Origin: Micromonospora yangpuensis
GTDB taxonomy: Bacteria; Actinomycetota; Actinomycetes; Mycobacteriales; Micromonosporaceae
Direction of reading: 5' to 3'
Assembly (NCBI RefSeq): GCF_900091615.1
Contig: NZ_FMIA01000002.1
Span: 5,208,001-5,272,000 of the forward strand
Length of the DNA: 64,000 nt
The position numbers and the translations under genes are program-made. Position 1 is the first letter of the stretch. Each line of letters starts with the position of its first letter. The notes beneath the pieces are model-generated. The model searched no databases and was not told the DNA's origin. It saw only the letters and a list, made by a program, of their open reading frames with translations. Below, piece by piece: positions 1-7,199 of this stretch.

Positions 1-230
1 GCGACCGGACCGGCCGGGGTGGAGTCGGTGCCGGCCCTGGTGGGGTCGGCGCTGCTGCTGGCGGACGGGTCGGTCGACGACGACGCCGTGCGGTCGGCGA
101 GGTATGTGCCACCGACAGCGCCGACCACGGCGACGCACATCAACAGTCCGATGACGGCCAGGACGCGAACGTACCTCTGCTGCACGGCGAACTCCACGGG
201 CGACGGCGACGGTTGGCGTGAACGTAGCAT
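1..230 (-). CDS. Membrane-anchored hypothetical protein, N-terminal part (cut by window edge)
   Basis: The frame is open from an ATG at 230 to the left edge without a stop, giving 76 residues. The N-terminal ~18 residues are polar (MLRSRQPSPSP...), then comes one hydrophobic stretch at about residues 20-44, followed by a Ser/Thr/Asp/Pro-rich segment. That looks like a single-pass protein with an extracytoplasmic linker. It lies 56 bp downstream of the gene ending at 287 and is probably the last visible member of the minus-strand cassette that starts near 1007. I do not recognise the family. The function is unknown and the C-terminal domain lies outside the window. Confidence 0.6.
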   Translation of the reverse strand, partial: MLRSRQPSPSPVEFAVQQRYVRVLAVIGLLMCVAVVGAVGGTYLADRTASSSTDPSASSSADPTRAGTDSTPAGPV

Positions 231-286
231 CGCCCGCCCACCCCTGGCAGCGCCGATGTCAGCGGCAGGGTTCGGGGAACGTACCG

Positions 287-631
287 TCACGTCCGCCGCG
301 CCGGACTGTGCGTCGGCCGGCGTTCTGGGGTTGGTGACACTCTCGAGTACGGATCAGGGTGAGCATTCGGCCTGGTGTTCGGGCGCCTCGGCTGGCGGGG
401 AGTCGGCGTGGCGCGTTGGATCCGTAGCCCGGCCGGTCGTACGAAGATAGACCTGCGGAGCACCGCGTCTCCCTGGTCGTCGAGCTGGTACACGTCGAGC
501 CAACACCACCCGTCGTACGTGATCCAGTCGAGCACCCGGATGACCCGGCACATGATCGGCTTGGTGAACTGCACGCTGGCCGCCCTGGTCACCTGCACCA
601 GGTCACCGGCCTTCGGCAGGGGCTGACTCAC
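287..631 (-). CDS. Hypothetical protein of the GntR-linked cassette
   Basis: 114 residues from a GTG at 631 that overlaps the upstream stop codon as GTGA, a typical translational coupling. An earlier in-frame start at 796 would overlap the upstream gene extensively and its extra residues look like noise. The core (about residues 8-66) is rich in Val, Ile, Trp and Tyr and ends in a stretch with WCWLDVYQLDDQGDAV, as in a small beta-rich domain. The last ~45 residues are Pro/Arg/Thr-rich and probably disordered. I recall similar short proteins beside small GntR regulators in Micromonosporaceae, but I know no function. Product and role are unknown. Confidence 0.6.
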   Translation of the reverse strand: MSQPLPKAGDLVQVTRAASVQFTKPIMCRVIRVLDWITYDGWCWLDVYQLDDQGDAVLRRSIFVRPAGLRIQRATPTPRQPRRPNTRPNAHPDPYSRVSPTPERRPTHSPARRT

Positions 632-945
632 CGTCTGCCCCGCAGGTACCGGAGCCTGCGCCACTGCCTGATCCGGGCCCGCGCAACCTCCACCGCCGAG
701 CAGTCGCCGTTTTCGGGGCACTCCTCGCAGCGCCCGTACCGGCGATGGACGTCCAGGCAGTACCAGGCTTCCTGCACCAGGGACGGCCCCTCGCACCGAA
801 CGCCCGACGCGCCGTCCCGGACGGCCGCCAGCCTGCCGAGCGGCTGGTCAGACAGGCCCTTCGAGGTCAGGGAGTTCGCCGTCGAGGCCCAGGCACCGGT
901 TCGATCCGGGTAGGCCGTGGCGGGGCCGGCTCGGTCCAGGATCAC
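628..945 (-). CDS. Hypothetical Cys-containing protein of the GntR-linked cassette
   Basis: 105 residues from a GTG at 945, with GGAGG five nucleotides upstream; a second GTG at 951 overlaps the stop of the small upstream ORF and is also possible. The C-terminal third contains several cysteines (WYCLDVHRRYGRCEECPENGDC), which could bind a metal, followed by a basic tail rich in Arg and Leu. The N-terminal half is Ala/Gly/Asp-rich without obvious domains. It overlaps the next gene by 4 nt, so the two are probably translated together. Family and function are not recognised; the zinc-ribbon idea is only inference from the Cys spacing. Confidence 0.55.
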   Translation of the reverse strand: MILDRAGPATAYPDRTGAWASTANSLTSKGLSDQPLGRLAAVRDGASGVRCEGPSLVQEAWYCLDVHRRYGRCEECPENGDCSAVEVARARIRQWRRLRYLRGRR

Positions 946-947
946 GG

Positions 948-1007
948 TCACCTCCAGGCGCCCAGCAGCCGACGTAGGACCCGAAGAATCGCCCGCAACG
1001 TACGCAT
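948..1007 (-). CDS. 19-residue basic leader ORF
   Basis: ATG at 1007 reads MRTLRAILRVLRRLLGAWR and stops at 948-950, where the stop codon is embedded in the GGAGGTGACCGTG ribosome-binding/start region of the next gene. The peptide is strongly amphipathic (Arg/Leu). Its position, with the stop inside the Shine-Dalgarno region of the gene starting at 945, suggests translational coupling rather than chance. It could be a real small protein or a regulatory uORF. It is too short to identify by itself. Confidence 0.45.
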   Translation of the reverse strand: MRTLRAILRVLRRLLGAWR

Positions 1008-1040
1008 GTGACCCCCCTGATTGCTTTAGGGCTCCTCCAA

Positions 1041-1104
1041 ACGGTAAACCGTCTGGTCCCACAAGTCTAGGAGGTACTACTTGTCTAGTAGGTCTAGGAC
1101 CTAC
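1041..1104. promoter_or_regulatory. Palindromic operator candidates between the GntR gene and the divergent cassette
   Basis: Two inverted repeats are visible: ACGGTAAACCGT at 1041-1052 and a perfect 17-bp palindrome GTAGGTC-TAG-GACCTAC at 1088-1104. Between them TCTAGGAGGT (1066-1075) and TCTAGTAGGT (1085-1094) form a direct repeat. The region is AT-richer than its surroundings and lies between divergent transcription units, just upstream of a GntR gene. GntR proteins bind short palindromes of this sort, so autoregulation and control of the minus-strand cassette are plausible. No binding data are available. Confidence 0.5.
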
Positions 1105-1144
1105 CTGATGATCGAGGCCTGTTGGTCGTCCGTAGGTTGACCTG

Positions 1145-1399
1145 ATGGTCGATCAGTTCTCGCCGACGCCCCTGTACGTGCAGCTCGCCGACCTGATCAC
1201 CAAGCGCATCGACTCGGGCGAACTGCAGCCGCTCAAGCCGCTACCGAGCGAGCTTCGACTACAGCAGGAGTACGGCGTGGCGCGCGGCACGGTCCGAGCG
1301 GCCATCGCCTTGTTGCGGGAGCGCGGGTTGGTCATGACCATGCCCCAGCGCGGCACCTACGTCACCGAACACCGCCAGGGCGAGACCAGGGGAAACTAG
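1145..1399 (+). CDS. Single-domain GntR family transcriptional regulator
   Basis: 84 residues that consist almost only of the GntR winged helix-turn-helix: PLYVQLADLITKRIDSGEL, then PLPSELRLQQEYGVARGTVRAAIALLRERGLV and a wing ending in RGTYV. The usual effector-binding C-terminal domain (UTRA, FCD or aminotransferase type) is missing, so it either senses nothing directly or dimerises in a minimal form. The ATG lies six nucleotides after a TAGGTT hexamer (1133-1138), which predicts a leaderless mRNA. It is divergent from the minus-strand cassette at 1-1007 and probably controls it through the palindromes at 1041-1104. Confidence 0.85.
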   Translation: MVDQFSPTPLYVQLADLITKRIDSGELQPLKPLPSELRLQQEYGVARGTVRAAIALLRERGLVMTMPQRGTYVTEHRQGETRGN

Positions 1400-1504
1400 C
1401 CACCTCGACGACGGCACGCGTCGCCACCCGGCCTCGCGCATCAACGCGAGTCCACGGTGACCGCCCGCAGCAACAGCACCCCCCCTCTCCCCAAACCAGG
1501 GCGG

Positions 1505-1563
1505 GAAGTGAATCTTGGACACTTACCGTCGAAATAGGACGGTAAGTGTCCAAGATTCACTTC
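1505..1563. repeat. Long perfect palindrome, copy 1 of a dispersed element
   Basis: Two 26-nt arms (1505-1530 and 1538-1563) are perfect reverse complements around a 7-nt loop (GAAATAG). The arm contains CTTGGACACTTACCGTC. A closely related hairpin is at 13923-13967, with identical inner arm sequence and a loop containing CAAATAG. Both are preceded by a pyrimidine tract of the type CCCCCCTCTCNCCA. The element is AT-richer than the chromosome. Here it lies between the convergent GntR and DinB genes, where it could act as a terminator; the second copy is not in a convergent gap. Confidence 0.8.
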
Positions 1564-1593
1564 AGGGCAGCCGGCGGACGGGCACCGGAAGTG

Positions 1594-1619
1594 CCCCGCC
1601 CTGCGGTAACAGGGCGGGG
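1594..1619. terminator. GC-rich hairpin, probable terminator
   Basis: A perfect 10-bp stem (CCCCGCCCTG, 1594-1603; complement 1610-1619) closes a 6-nt loop CGGTAA. No T tract follows, as is common for actinobacterial hairpin terminators. It lies between the 3' end of the GntR gene and that of the minus-strand DinB gene, so it may serve either. Confidence 0.4.
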
Positions 1620-1635
1620 TGTCGCGACCGTCTGT

Positions 1636-1710
1636 CTACTTGAGCAGCCGGTGCAGGCTGGCGGCGGTGAAGATGCTGGTCGTGGCGAGGGCCACCAGAC
1701 CGGCGACCAC
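1636..1710 (-). other. Possible remnant of a membrane protein C-terminus
   Basis: In the stretch 1620-1734, which otherwise has no gene, the minus strand reads a hydrophobic segment (VVAGLVALATTSIFTAASLHRLLK) that ends at a TAG at 1636-1638. An in-frame TGA just upstream leaves only ~24 codons from a GTG. This looks like the tail of a membrane protein whose front was lost, or chance hydrophobic reading. There is no start signal I would trust. Confidence 0.2.
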
Positions 1711-1734
1711 GACTGCGCCCGCGCCCTGTGTGGG

Positions 1735-2250
1735 TCAGCTACGGCGGGCGGCCACGATCTGTTCGCGCAGGATGTCGGCGTGCCCGCAGTGCTGGGCCAG
1801 CTCCCGCAGGAGGTGCAGCAGGATCCAGCGGACCGTCATCGCGCCGAACCGGTGCCCGGTGGCCACGTCGTCCAGGGCGAGCCCGGCGAGCACCCGCGCC
1901 GAGTCCCGGCAGGCTTCCCGGTGGGCGTCGCGGATCGAGACGATGGTGTCGGTCTCGGCCAGGACGAACGAGTCCTCGACCTTCGGCGGTAGGCCGAGCT
2001 GCTGACGTGGGGTGCCGGTGACCGCCTCGGTGAACCAGACCCGTTCCACGTAGGTGGCGTGCTTGACCAGCCCGAGCAGGGTGGTCCGCGACGGCACCAG
2101 CCTTCGCCGGGCCTCCTCCTCGGTGAGCCCGTCGAGACACTGGTTGAGCAGGCGACGGTGGGTGTCCAGGAAGGCCAGCAGCTGGGTCCGCTCGTCGGCG
2201 TCGAGGGTGGCGTGCGGGTCCAGCGTGAACGGCTCCGTCGGGTTCCCCAT
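1735..2250 (-). CDS. DinB family protein (DUF664)
   Basis: 171 residues. The ATG at 2250 fits a TAGGGT -10 hexamer (2264-2259) eight nucleotides upstream, predicting a leaderless message; a longer frame from 2292 is less likely. The protein looks like the four-helix DinB/YfiT fold of DUF664 in actinomycetes: an early helix with LLAFLDTHRRLLNQCLDGL, a central helix TLLGLVKHATYVERVWF with one metal-type His, and a C-terminal helix with LLHLLRELAQHCGHADILREQI carrying two more. Three His at these spacings form the usual metal site. The family includes mycothiol- or bacillithiol-dependent S-transferases and detoxification proteins; the substrate here is unknown. Confidence 0.8.
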   Translation of the reverse strand: MGNPTEPFTLDPHATLDADERTQLLAFLDTHRRLLNQCLDGLTEEEARRRLVPSRTTLLGLVKHATYVERVWFTEAVTGTPRQQLGLPPKVEDSFVLAETDTIVSIRDAHREACRDSARVLAGLALDDVATGHRFGAMTVRWILLHLLRELAQHCGHADILREQIVAARRS

Positions 2251-2359
2251 ACCCGAGGACCCTAGTCGAATCCGCCCGTTCCCGAGGGCCACGCGATGCT
2301 GGAAAATGACACACGGTCACCTCTCGCGTACATTCGGCTAGACGAGGGAGGTGGTGACT

Positions 2360-3481
2360 GTGGCTTCGACCAACCAGACGATCGTGGATCCGCGTTTCCC
2401 GGACGAGCTACGACGTCGGCGGCAGCAGGCCGGCCTGTCGCTGCGGGGACTCGCCGCGCTCGTCCACCACGGCAAGAGCCTCCTGCATCAACTGGAGACC
2501 GGGCGTACCCGACCGGCGGTCGACGTGGCGGCCCGGCTGGACGCGGCGCTGCACGCCGAGGGCGCGCTCGCCGCGCTGGTCGCCGTGGCACCGCCCGAGG
2601 ACGAGCGGATCTCGTACGCCGTCAGGCATCCCCGTCGGGTCGATCCGGCCACCGTGGACGAACTGGCCGGGCTGCTCGCCGCCCATCGTCGCCTGGAGGA
2701 CTCGCTCGGTGCCGGGGCGGTGCTGCCGACGGTCCGCAGCCAGCTCGACCTGGTGACCGCTCTGGTACGGGAGACCAACGGCGCGCTCCGGCCGAGGCTG
2801 CTCGACGTGGCGGCGCAGTGGGCGCAGTTCGCCGGGTGGCTGCATGCGGCAGGCGATCGTGCCGCGCTGGCCGCCGGCTGGTACCGCACCGCTCTGGACT
2901 GGGGTGCCGAGGCGGGCAGTACCGACATGGTGGCGACGGTGTTGAGCCTGCGCGGCCACCTGGCCTGGGCAGCCCGGCGTCCCGGCCCGCTGATCGACCT
3001 CTCCGCCGCCGCGCTGCGCCAGCCGACCACCCCGGGAGTACGCGCCGTCGCCGCCCAACAGCAGGCCCGGGGGCACGCGCTCGCGGGGCAGGCCGAGGCG
3101 ACCGTCGACCTGCTCGACCGCGCCCGGGATCTGCTCGACGCGGCACGGGCGGAGCCCGACCGGGAGCCACCGTGGCTCTACTTCCACTCCCCCGCCTACC
3201 TGAGCATGCAGACCGGGCTCGCCCACCGGTTACTCGGTCGGGACGAGCCGGCCGTCGAGTTGTTGGCGGCCGGGCTGGCCAGGTTACCGGCGGAGACGGT
3301 CGGGGCGGCGTGGACCGGGCCGTACCTGCTGCACCTGGCGGCGGGGCTGACCGCCCTGCGTGAGCTGGACGCCGCGCGGCAGGCGTACGAACGCGCCCTG
3401 ACCATCGGCAGGGCGACCCGGACCCGCAGCCTGACCGACCAGGCCGAGACAGGTCTCCGCGAGCTGCCCGAGGGGACCTGA
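2360..3481 (+). CDS. XRE-family transcriptional regulator with TPR-like C-terminal region
   Basis: About 373 residues. I chose the GTG at 2360 because GGGAGG at 2346-2351 sits eight nucleotides before it; in-frame GTGs at 2351 and 2354 would overlap the ribosome-binding site. The N-terminal ~60 residues form an HTH_3-type domain (ELRRRRQQAGLSLRGLAALVHHGKSLLHQLETGRTRP). The remaining ~300 residues are helical, Ala/Leu-rich repeats resembling tetratricopeptides, as in actinomycete regulators that may sense peptides or other small ligands. It stands alone between a divergent DinB gene and a convergent unknown gene. Target genes are unknown. Confidence 0.8.
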   Translation: MASTNQTIVDPRFPDELRRRRQQAGLSLRGLAALVHHGKSLLHQLETGRTRPAVDVAARLDAALHAEGALAALVAVAPPEDERISYAVRHPRRVDPATVDELAGLLAAHRRLEDSLGAGAVLPTVRSQLDLVTALVRETNGALRPRLLDVAAQWAQFAGWLHAAGDRAALAAGWYRTALDWGAEAGSTDMVATVLSLRGHLAWAARRPGPLIDLSAAALRQPTTPGVRAVAAQQQARGHALAGQAEATVDLLDRARDLLDAARAEPDREPPWLYFHSPAYLSMQTGLAHRLLGRDEPAVELLAAGLARLPAETVGAAWTGPYLLHLAAGLTALRELDAARQAYERALTIGRATRTRSLTDQAETGLRELPEGT

Positions 3482-3515
3482 CCCGTTTGAGGGTCATAGA
3501 GGAGGTGCCGTCGGT

Positions 3516-4076
3516 CTAGCCGTAGCGGCACAGGTTCTGGGCGAACAGGTACCAGACCTCGTCGGCCAGGGGGATCGTCCGCTCGACGGCGTGGACCTGA
3601 CCGTCGGCGCTGCCGACGGAGAAGGAGACGGCCAGCGGCACGGGGTCGCCGAGCTCCGCGCAGCGGAACGTCAGCCGGATCGGAAGGGACTGGCTCCTGT
3701 TCGGCTCGACGGTGACCGGCCCGTCGAAGGTGCGCAGCTCGATGCCGGGGCGGGTCGCGGTGGCCGCCCGGACGGTGATCGGCTCGGGGCCGGCGTTGAC
3801 CACGGCGAAGGACGTCTCCACCGTGGCGATGCCCGGCTCAAGCGCGCTCTCCTGAATGGCCTCGGGCATCGCGGCGAAGGTGACCGTGCCGGCCTGTTGT
3901 TGCTGGTCGTAGACGAAGTGCCCGGCGGCGACGAGGAGGCCACCGACCAGCGCGCCGACGGCTGAGGCAGCGACCAGCCGGCCGTTCCCACGCCGTCGTG
4001 ACGCCGCCTGCTGTGTCGTCTCGACCGGCCGGTTGTCCCGCTCGTCGAGGTCGATGACCATCTCGTCTGTCGCCAC
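3516..4076 (-). CDS. Membrane-anchored hypothetical protein with Ig-like extracellular domain
   Basis: 186 residues from a GTG at 4076. A TAGGCT hexamer (4088-4083) lies six nucleotides upstream, predicting a leaderless mRNA. The N-terminus is acidic and cytoplasmic (about residues 1-32, ending in a basic RRRGNGR), followed by one membrane helix at about 33-52 (LVAASAVGALVGGLLVAAGHF). The C-terminal ~130 residues are beta-rich (FAVVNAGPEPITVRAA...), as in a small Ig-like or sandwich domain facing outside. Two cysteines (FRCAEL and NLCRYG) could form a disulfide. No family recognised. Confidence 0.7.
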   Translation of the reverse strand: MATDEMVIDLDERDNRPVETTQQAASRRRGNGRLVAASAVGALVGGLLVAAGHFVYDQQQQAGTVTFAAMPEAIQESALEPGIATVETSFAVVNAGPEPITVRAATATRPGIELRTFDGPVTVEPNRSQSLPIRLTFRCAELGDPVPLAVSFSVGSADGQVHAVERTIPLADEVWYLFAQNLCRYG

Positions 4077-4109
4077 CGGCTGAGCCTAGTCTGGGCCCAC
4101 GGTGGACGG

Positions 4110-4436
4110 TCAGTCGGCTGGGCGGGGCTCCAGACCGAGGCGGGCGCAGGCCTCCCGGTACATCCGGACCACCTCGTGGCGGATCTCGGCGCGTTCGGTG
4201 AGCCGGCGGGCGAACTGGATCCGGACCGGCACCTCGATGTCGTCCACGGTGACCGCGAAGTCCATCCCGTCGGCGTCCAGGCCGGTGGTGCGCGCCCGGG
4301 TCGCGTGCGGGCAGCCGCCGAGGGTACGGGCGATGAGCAGGGTGTCCTCGGCGTGGTCGTCGTTCATGTGCCGGCTGACCCCGGCGACGACCTCGGGTCC
4401 GAACGTCGGCGGGACCACGCCGTCGACCGCGCTCAC
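4110..4436 (-). CDS. DUF2470 domain protein linked to heme oxygenase
   Basis: 108 residues, entirely a DUF2470 domain (HMNDDHAEDTLLIARTLGG near the N-terminus, then VPVRIQFARRLTERAEIRHEVVRMYREA). This domain occurs fused to or beside heme-iron utilisation proteins of the HugZ/HutZ and pyridoxamine-oxidase-like type; the His-rich stretch HMNDDHAED is the conserved part. It is the last gene of the heme operon and its GTG at 4436 overlaps the heme oxygenase stop by 4 nt. A role in heme handling or degradation is inferred from context. Confidence 0.8.
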   Translation of the reverse strand: MSAVDGVVPPTFGPEVVAGVSRHMNDDHAEDTLLIARTLGGCPHATRARTTGLDADGMDFAVTVDDIEVPVRIQFARRLTERAEIRHEVVRMYREACARLGLEPRPAD

Positions 4437-5158
4437 GCCGCCACCCCCGCGCCCCCGCCAGCAGCGGAACCAGCCACGCCGGCAGCACCACCGGAGCCGG
4501 CAGCAGTCTCGGTCGGTACGTGCCGGGCCAGGTCGGCGAAGACGGCCGTGTTGTGCCGGTACGCCACGAGCACCTCCTCCAGCAGGGCGGCCTCGGCGGG
4601 CTCGCTCAGCGGCAACGCGTCCAGCCGGGCCCGGTAGGCGTCCTTGTACACCTTCGGCCGGGGAATCCCGTCGAACCGGTAGAACGCTACCCCGAAATCG
4701 TCGCTCAGGCCGTACCTACGGGCCACCGATCGTCCGATGTGGAGGCCGCCGGAGAGGTCACCGAGGTACCGGGTGTAGTGGTGGGCGATGAACCGCTCGG
4801 GCGAGTCGGCGCAGACCGCCCGGATCCGCGCGGCGTACCCGGCGGCGGCCAGGGTGGGCACGGCCCGGTCGGGCCAGTCCTCGCCGAGCAGGTGCGCCAG
4901 GTCGGCTTCGAGGGCGGGCAGCCGGAGCAGCGCCTCGTCGACGAAACCACCTGCCAGCGGGTCGTCCCGCAGCCGGTCGCCGACGGACTCCAGCGCGGCG
5001 TAGATGGTGTGGTGTTGCACGACCAGGTCGGTGTAGGCGGCCAGGTCGAGGTCCCCGGCGACCAGCGCGGCGACGTACCGCTGGGACTCGGCGTCGGAGT
5101 GCGCCTGCTGGCTGGCCGCGCGCAGCCGGGCCGAGAACGGGACGTCGGGCGTACTCAT
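4433..5158 (-). CDS. hmuO: Biliverdin-producing heme oxygenase
   Basis: 241 residues. It opens heme oxidatively to release iron, CO and biliverdin in the cytoplasm. The sequence shows the HmuO/HO-1 fold: the proximal His in AASQQAHSDAE (about residue 20) and the distal-helix glycine-rich motif RYLGDLSGGLHIG (about residues 130-142), followed by FYRFDGI. The family is usually ~210-220 residues; the last ~30 residues here are a Gly/Ala-rich tail without function that I can see. The ATG at 5158 overlaps the ATPase stop as ATGA. It is the fifth gene of the iron-regulated heme uptake operon. Confidence 0.93.
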   Translation of the reverse strand: MSTPDVPFSARLRAASQQAHSDAESQRYVAALVAGDLDLAAYTDLVVQHHTIYAALESVGDRLRDDPLAGGFVDEALLRLPALEADLAHLLGEDWPDRAVPTLAAAGYAARIRAVCADSPERFIAHHYTRYLGDLSGGLHIGRSVARRYGLSDDFGVAFYRFDGIPRPKVYKDAYRARLDALPLSEPAEAALLEEVLVAYRHNTAVFADLARHVPTETAAGSGGAAGVAGSAAGGGAGVAA

Positions 5159-6024
5159 TGTTTCTCCAAGGGGTGGGGCCGGCGGGGGACGATCAACGGC
5201 AGGTGGGTGTCGGGGTGTGGCACGATCTCGATCTCGTGCTGGTAGACCTCGCTGAGCAGCGGCGCGGTGAGCACCGTGGCCGGCGGGCCGGTGGCGACGG
5301 TCCGGCCGGCGGCGAGCAGGGTGACCAGGTCGGCGTAGGCGGCGGCCAGCGCCAGGTCGTGCAGCACCACCACGACGGCGTCCCCGGCGTCGGCACGGTC
5401 GCGGGCGATCCGCAGCACCAACTCCTGGTGGCGCAGGTCGAGAGCGGCGGTCGGCTCGTCGAGCAGCAGCACGCCGGTCCGCTGGGCAAGCACCCGGGCC
5501 AGCGCGGCGCGGGCCTGTTCGCCACCGGAGAGCGACGGGTACGGGCGGGCGGCGAACCGGGTGATGTCGCAGCGGCGCATGGTCTCGGCCACCACGACGT
5601 CGTCATCTGCCTCCTCCGGTCGGCCGGCCCAGGGTGCCCGTCCCATGCGTACCACCTCCTCGACGGTGAACGGGAAGCTCAACGTGCTCCGCTGGGTCAA
5701 CACGGCCCGCCGCATCGCCAGGTCGACAGGCGACCAGTCGGCCTGCGGGCGGCCGTCCACCTCGATCGCGCCGGCCGTCACCGGCAGGTCACCACTGATC
5801 GCGGCCAGCAGGGTGGACTTCCCGGCCCCGTTCGGGCCGACCAGGGCGTGCAGTTCACCGGCGCGGACCGCCAGGTCGACCCGGTCCAGCACCGGGCGGC
5901 CGGCGCGTTCCACCCGCAGCCCGGTGGCCCGGATCCGGGTGCTGCCGGCGGGCACCGGGCCGGGGGCCGGCCGCGCCGGGCGTCGGCCCACCAGGCCCAG
6001 GCGGCGGCCGAGGTGCGCGGTCAT
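5155..6024 (-). CDS. hmuV: Heme ABC transporter ATP-binding protein
   Basis: 289 residues. It powers hemin import through the HmuU channel. Walker A is GPNGAGKST (about residue 62), the ABC signature is LSGGEQARAALARVL, and Walker B is GVLLLDEPTAAL, with the H-loop in VVLHDLALAA. I start it at the ATG at 6024, which overlaps the permease stop (ATGA) and has GGAGG six nucleotides upstream; the ATG at 6030 has poorer spacing. The N-terminal ~25 residues are a basic extension. It is the fourth gene of the heme operon. Confidence 0.93.
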   Translation of the reverse strand: MTAHLGRRLGLVGRRPARPAPGPVPAGSTRIRATGLRVERAGRPVLDRVDLAVRAGELHALVGPNGAGKSTLLAAISGDLPVTAGAIEVDGRPQADWSPVDLAMRRAVLTQRSTLSFPFTVEEVVRMGRAPWAGRPEEADDDVVVAETMRRCDITRFAARPYPSLSGGEQARAALARVLAQRTGVLLLDEPTAALDLRHQELVLRIARDRADAGDAVVVVLHDLALAAAYADLVTLLAAGRTVATGPPATVLTAPLLSEVYQHEIEIVPHPDTHLPLIVPRRPHPLEKQ

Positions 6025-7199
6025 CGCCATCCTCCGGCCCGGTCCCGGGTACGCCGCAGCAGCCAGAAGAACGCCGGTCCGCCGACCACGGCGGTGAGCA
6101 CCCCGAGCGGGAGTTCCTGGTGTTCGACGAGGGTACGGGCGGCCAGGTCGGCGACGATCACCACGATCGCGCCGCCGAGCGCGCTGGCCGGCAGGAGCAC
6201 CCGGTGCCCGGGGCCGGCGACCATCCGGACCAGGTGCGGCACCACCAGTCCGATGAAGCTGATGATGCCGGTGAACGCGACGGCGGCGGCACCGAGCAGC
6301 GCGGTGACCACGATCATCCGGATCCGCAGGCGTTCGGTGTCGACGCCGAGGTGCCGGGCGGAGCGTTCACCGAGGGCGAGCAGGTCGAGCCGGCGGGCGT
6401 CGAGCAGGGCGGCGGCCAGGCCGACGGCCAGGCAGGGTGCGGCCAGGGTGACCGCCGACCAGTTGGCCTGGGCGAGGCTGCCCAGGTTCCAGAAGGCGAT
6501 GGCCTGCACCCCGGCGTCGTCGGTGACGAACATCAGCAGGCCGATGGCCGCACCGGCGACGGCGTTGACCGCGACGCCGGTGAGCACCAGGGTCACCACC
6601 TCGGTCCGGCCGTCCGAACGGGCCAGCAGATACACCAGGTAGGTGGTGGTCAGGCCACCGGCGAACGCGGCGGCCGGCACGGTCCAGCCACCGAGGACGG
6701 TGACCCCGGTGACGAGGGCCAGGGCCGCGCCGACGGCCGCCCCGGCGGAGACCCCGATGACGCCGGGTTCGGCCAGCGGGTTGCCGAAGACGCCCTGCAT
6801 GACGGCACCCGCGCAGCCGAGCGCGGCACCGACCACGGCGGCCAGCACCACCCGGGGGAAGCGGACGAGCCAGAGCGCGTTCTCCCCCTGCGGCGCGGCC
6901 GGCAGCGACCCCACCTCCAGTCCGAGCCGGTGCAGGATCGAGCCGAGCACCTCGGCCGGGGAGATCGGGACCTGTCCCCGGCCGGCGGCGACCAGGGCGG
7001 CCACGGCCAGGGCGACGACGAGTCCGACCAGCAGCAACCGGCCGGCGCGGGGCCGCCCTCCCCCGGCGGCAGCGGGCGCGGTGACGTCCACGGCGGCGGC
7101 GCGGGCGGCAGCGGCGTCGGTACGGCCCGCGGCGTCGGCACGGCCCGCGGCGTCGGCACGGCCCGCGGCGTCCGTGGCGCGGGGTGTGGTGCTGGTCAC
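6021..7199 (-). CDS. hmuU: Heme ABC transporter permease (FecCD family)
   Basis: 392 residues with about ten hydrophobic segments of the FecCD/BtuC class; the LLGAAAVAFTGIISFIGLVVPHLVRM stretch near residue 310 and the C-terminal GPAFFWLLRR are typical of iron-siderophore and heme permeases. The first ~55 residues are a cytoplasmic extension with a repeated DAAGRA unit and Ala-rich filler, absent from most homologues. The GTG at 7199 overlaps the hmuT stop as GTGA. It forms the membrane channel for hemin together with HmuV. Confidence 0.92.
   Translation of the reverse strand: MTSTTPRATDAAGRADAAGRADAAGRTDAAAARAAAVDVTAPAAAGGGRPRAGRLLLVGLVVALAVAALVAAGRGQVPISPAEVLGSILHRLGLEVGSLPAAPQGENALWLVRFPRVVLAAVVGAALGCAGAVMQGVFGNPLAEPGVIGVSAGAAVGAALALVTGVTVLGGWTVPAAAFAGGLTTTYLVYLLARSDGRTEVVTLVLTGVAVNAVAGAAIGLLMFVTDDAGVQAIAFWNLGSLAQANWSAVTLAAPCLAVGLAAALLDARRLDLLALGERSARHLGVDTERLRIRMIVVTALLGAAAVAFTGIISFIGLVVPHLVRMVAGPGHRVLLPASALGGAIVVIVADLAARTLVEHQELPLGVLTAVVGGPAFFWLLRRTRDRAGGWR

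Noticed and set aside
1505..1563. Insertion sequence ends
   Set aside because: No transposase, no target-site duplication that I can see, and the palindrome is only 59 bp long.
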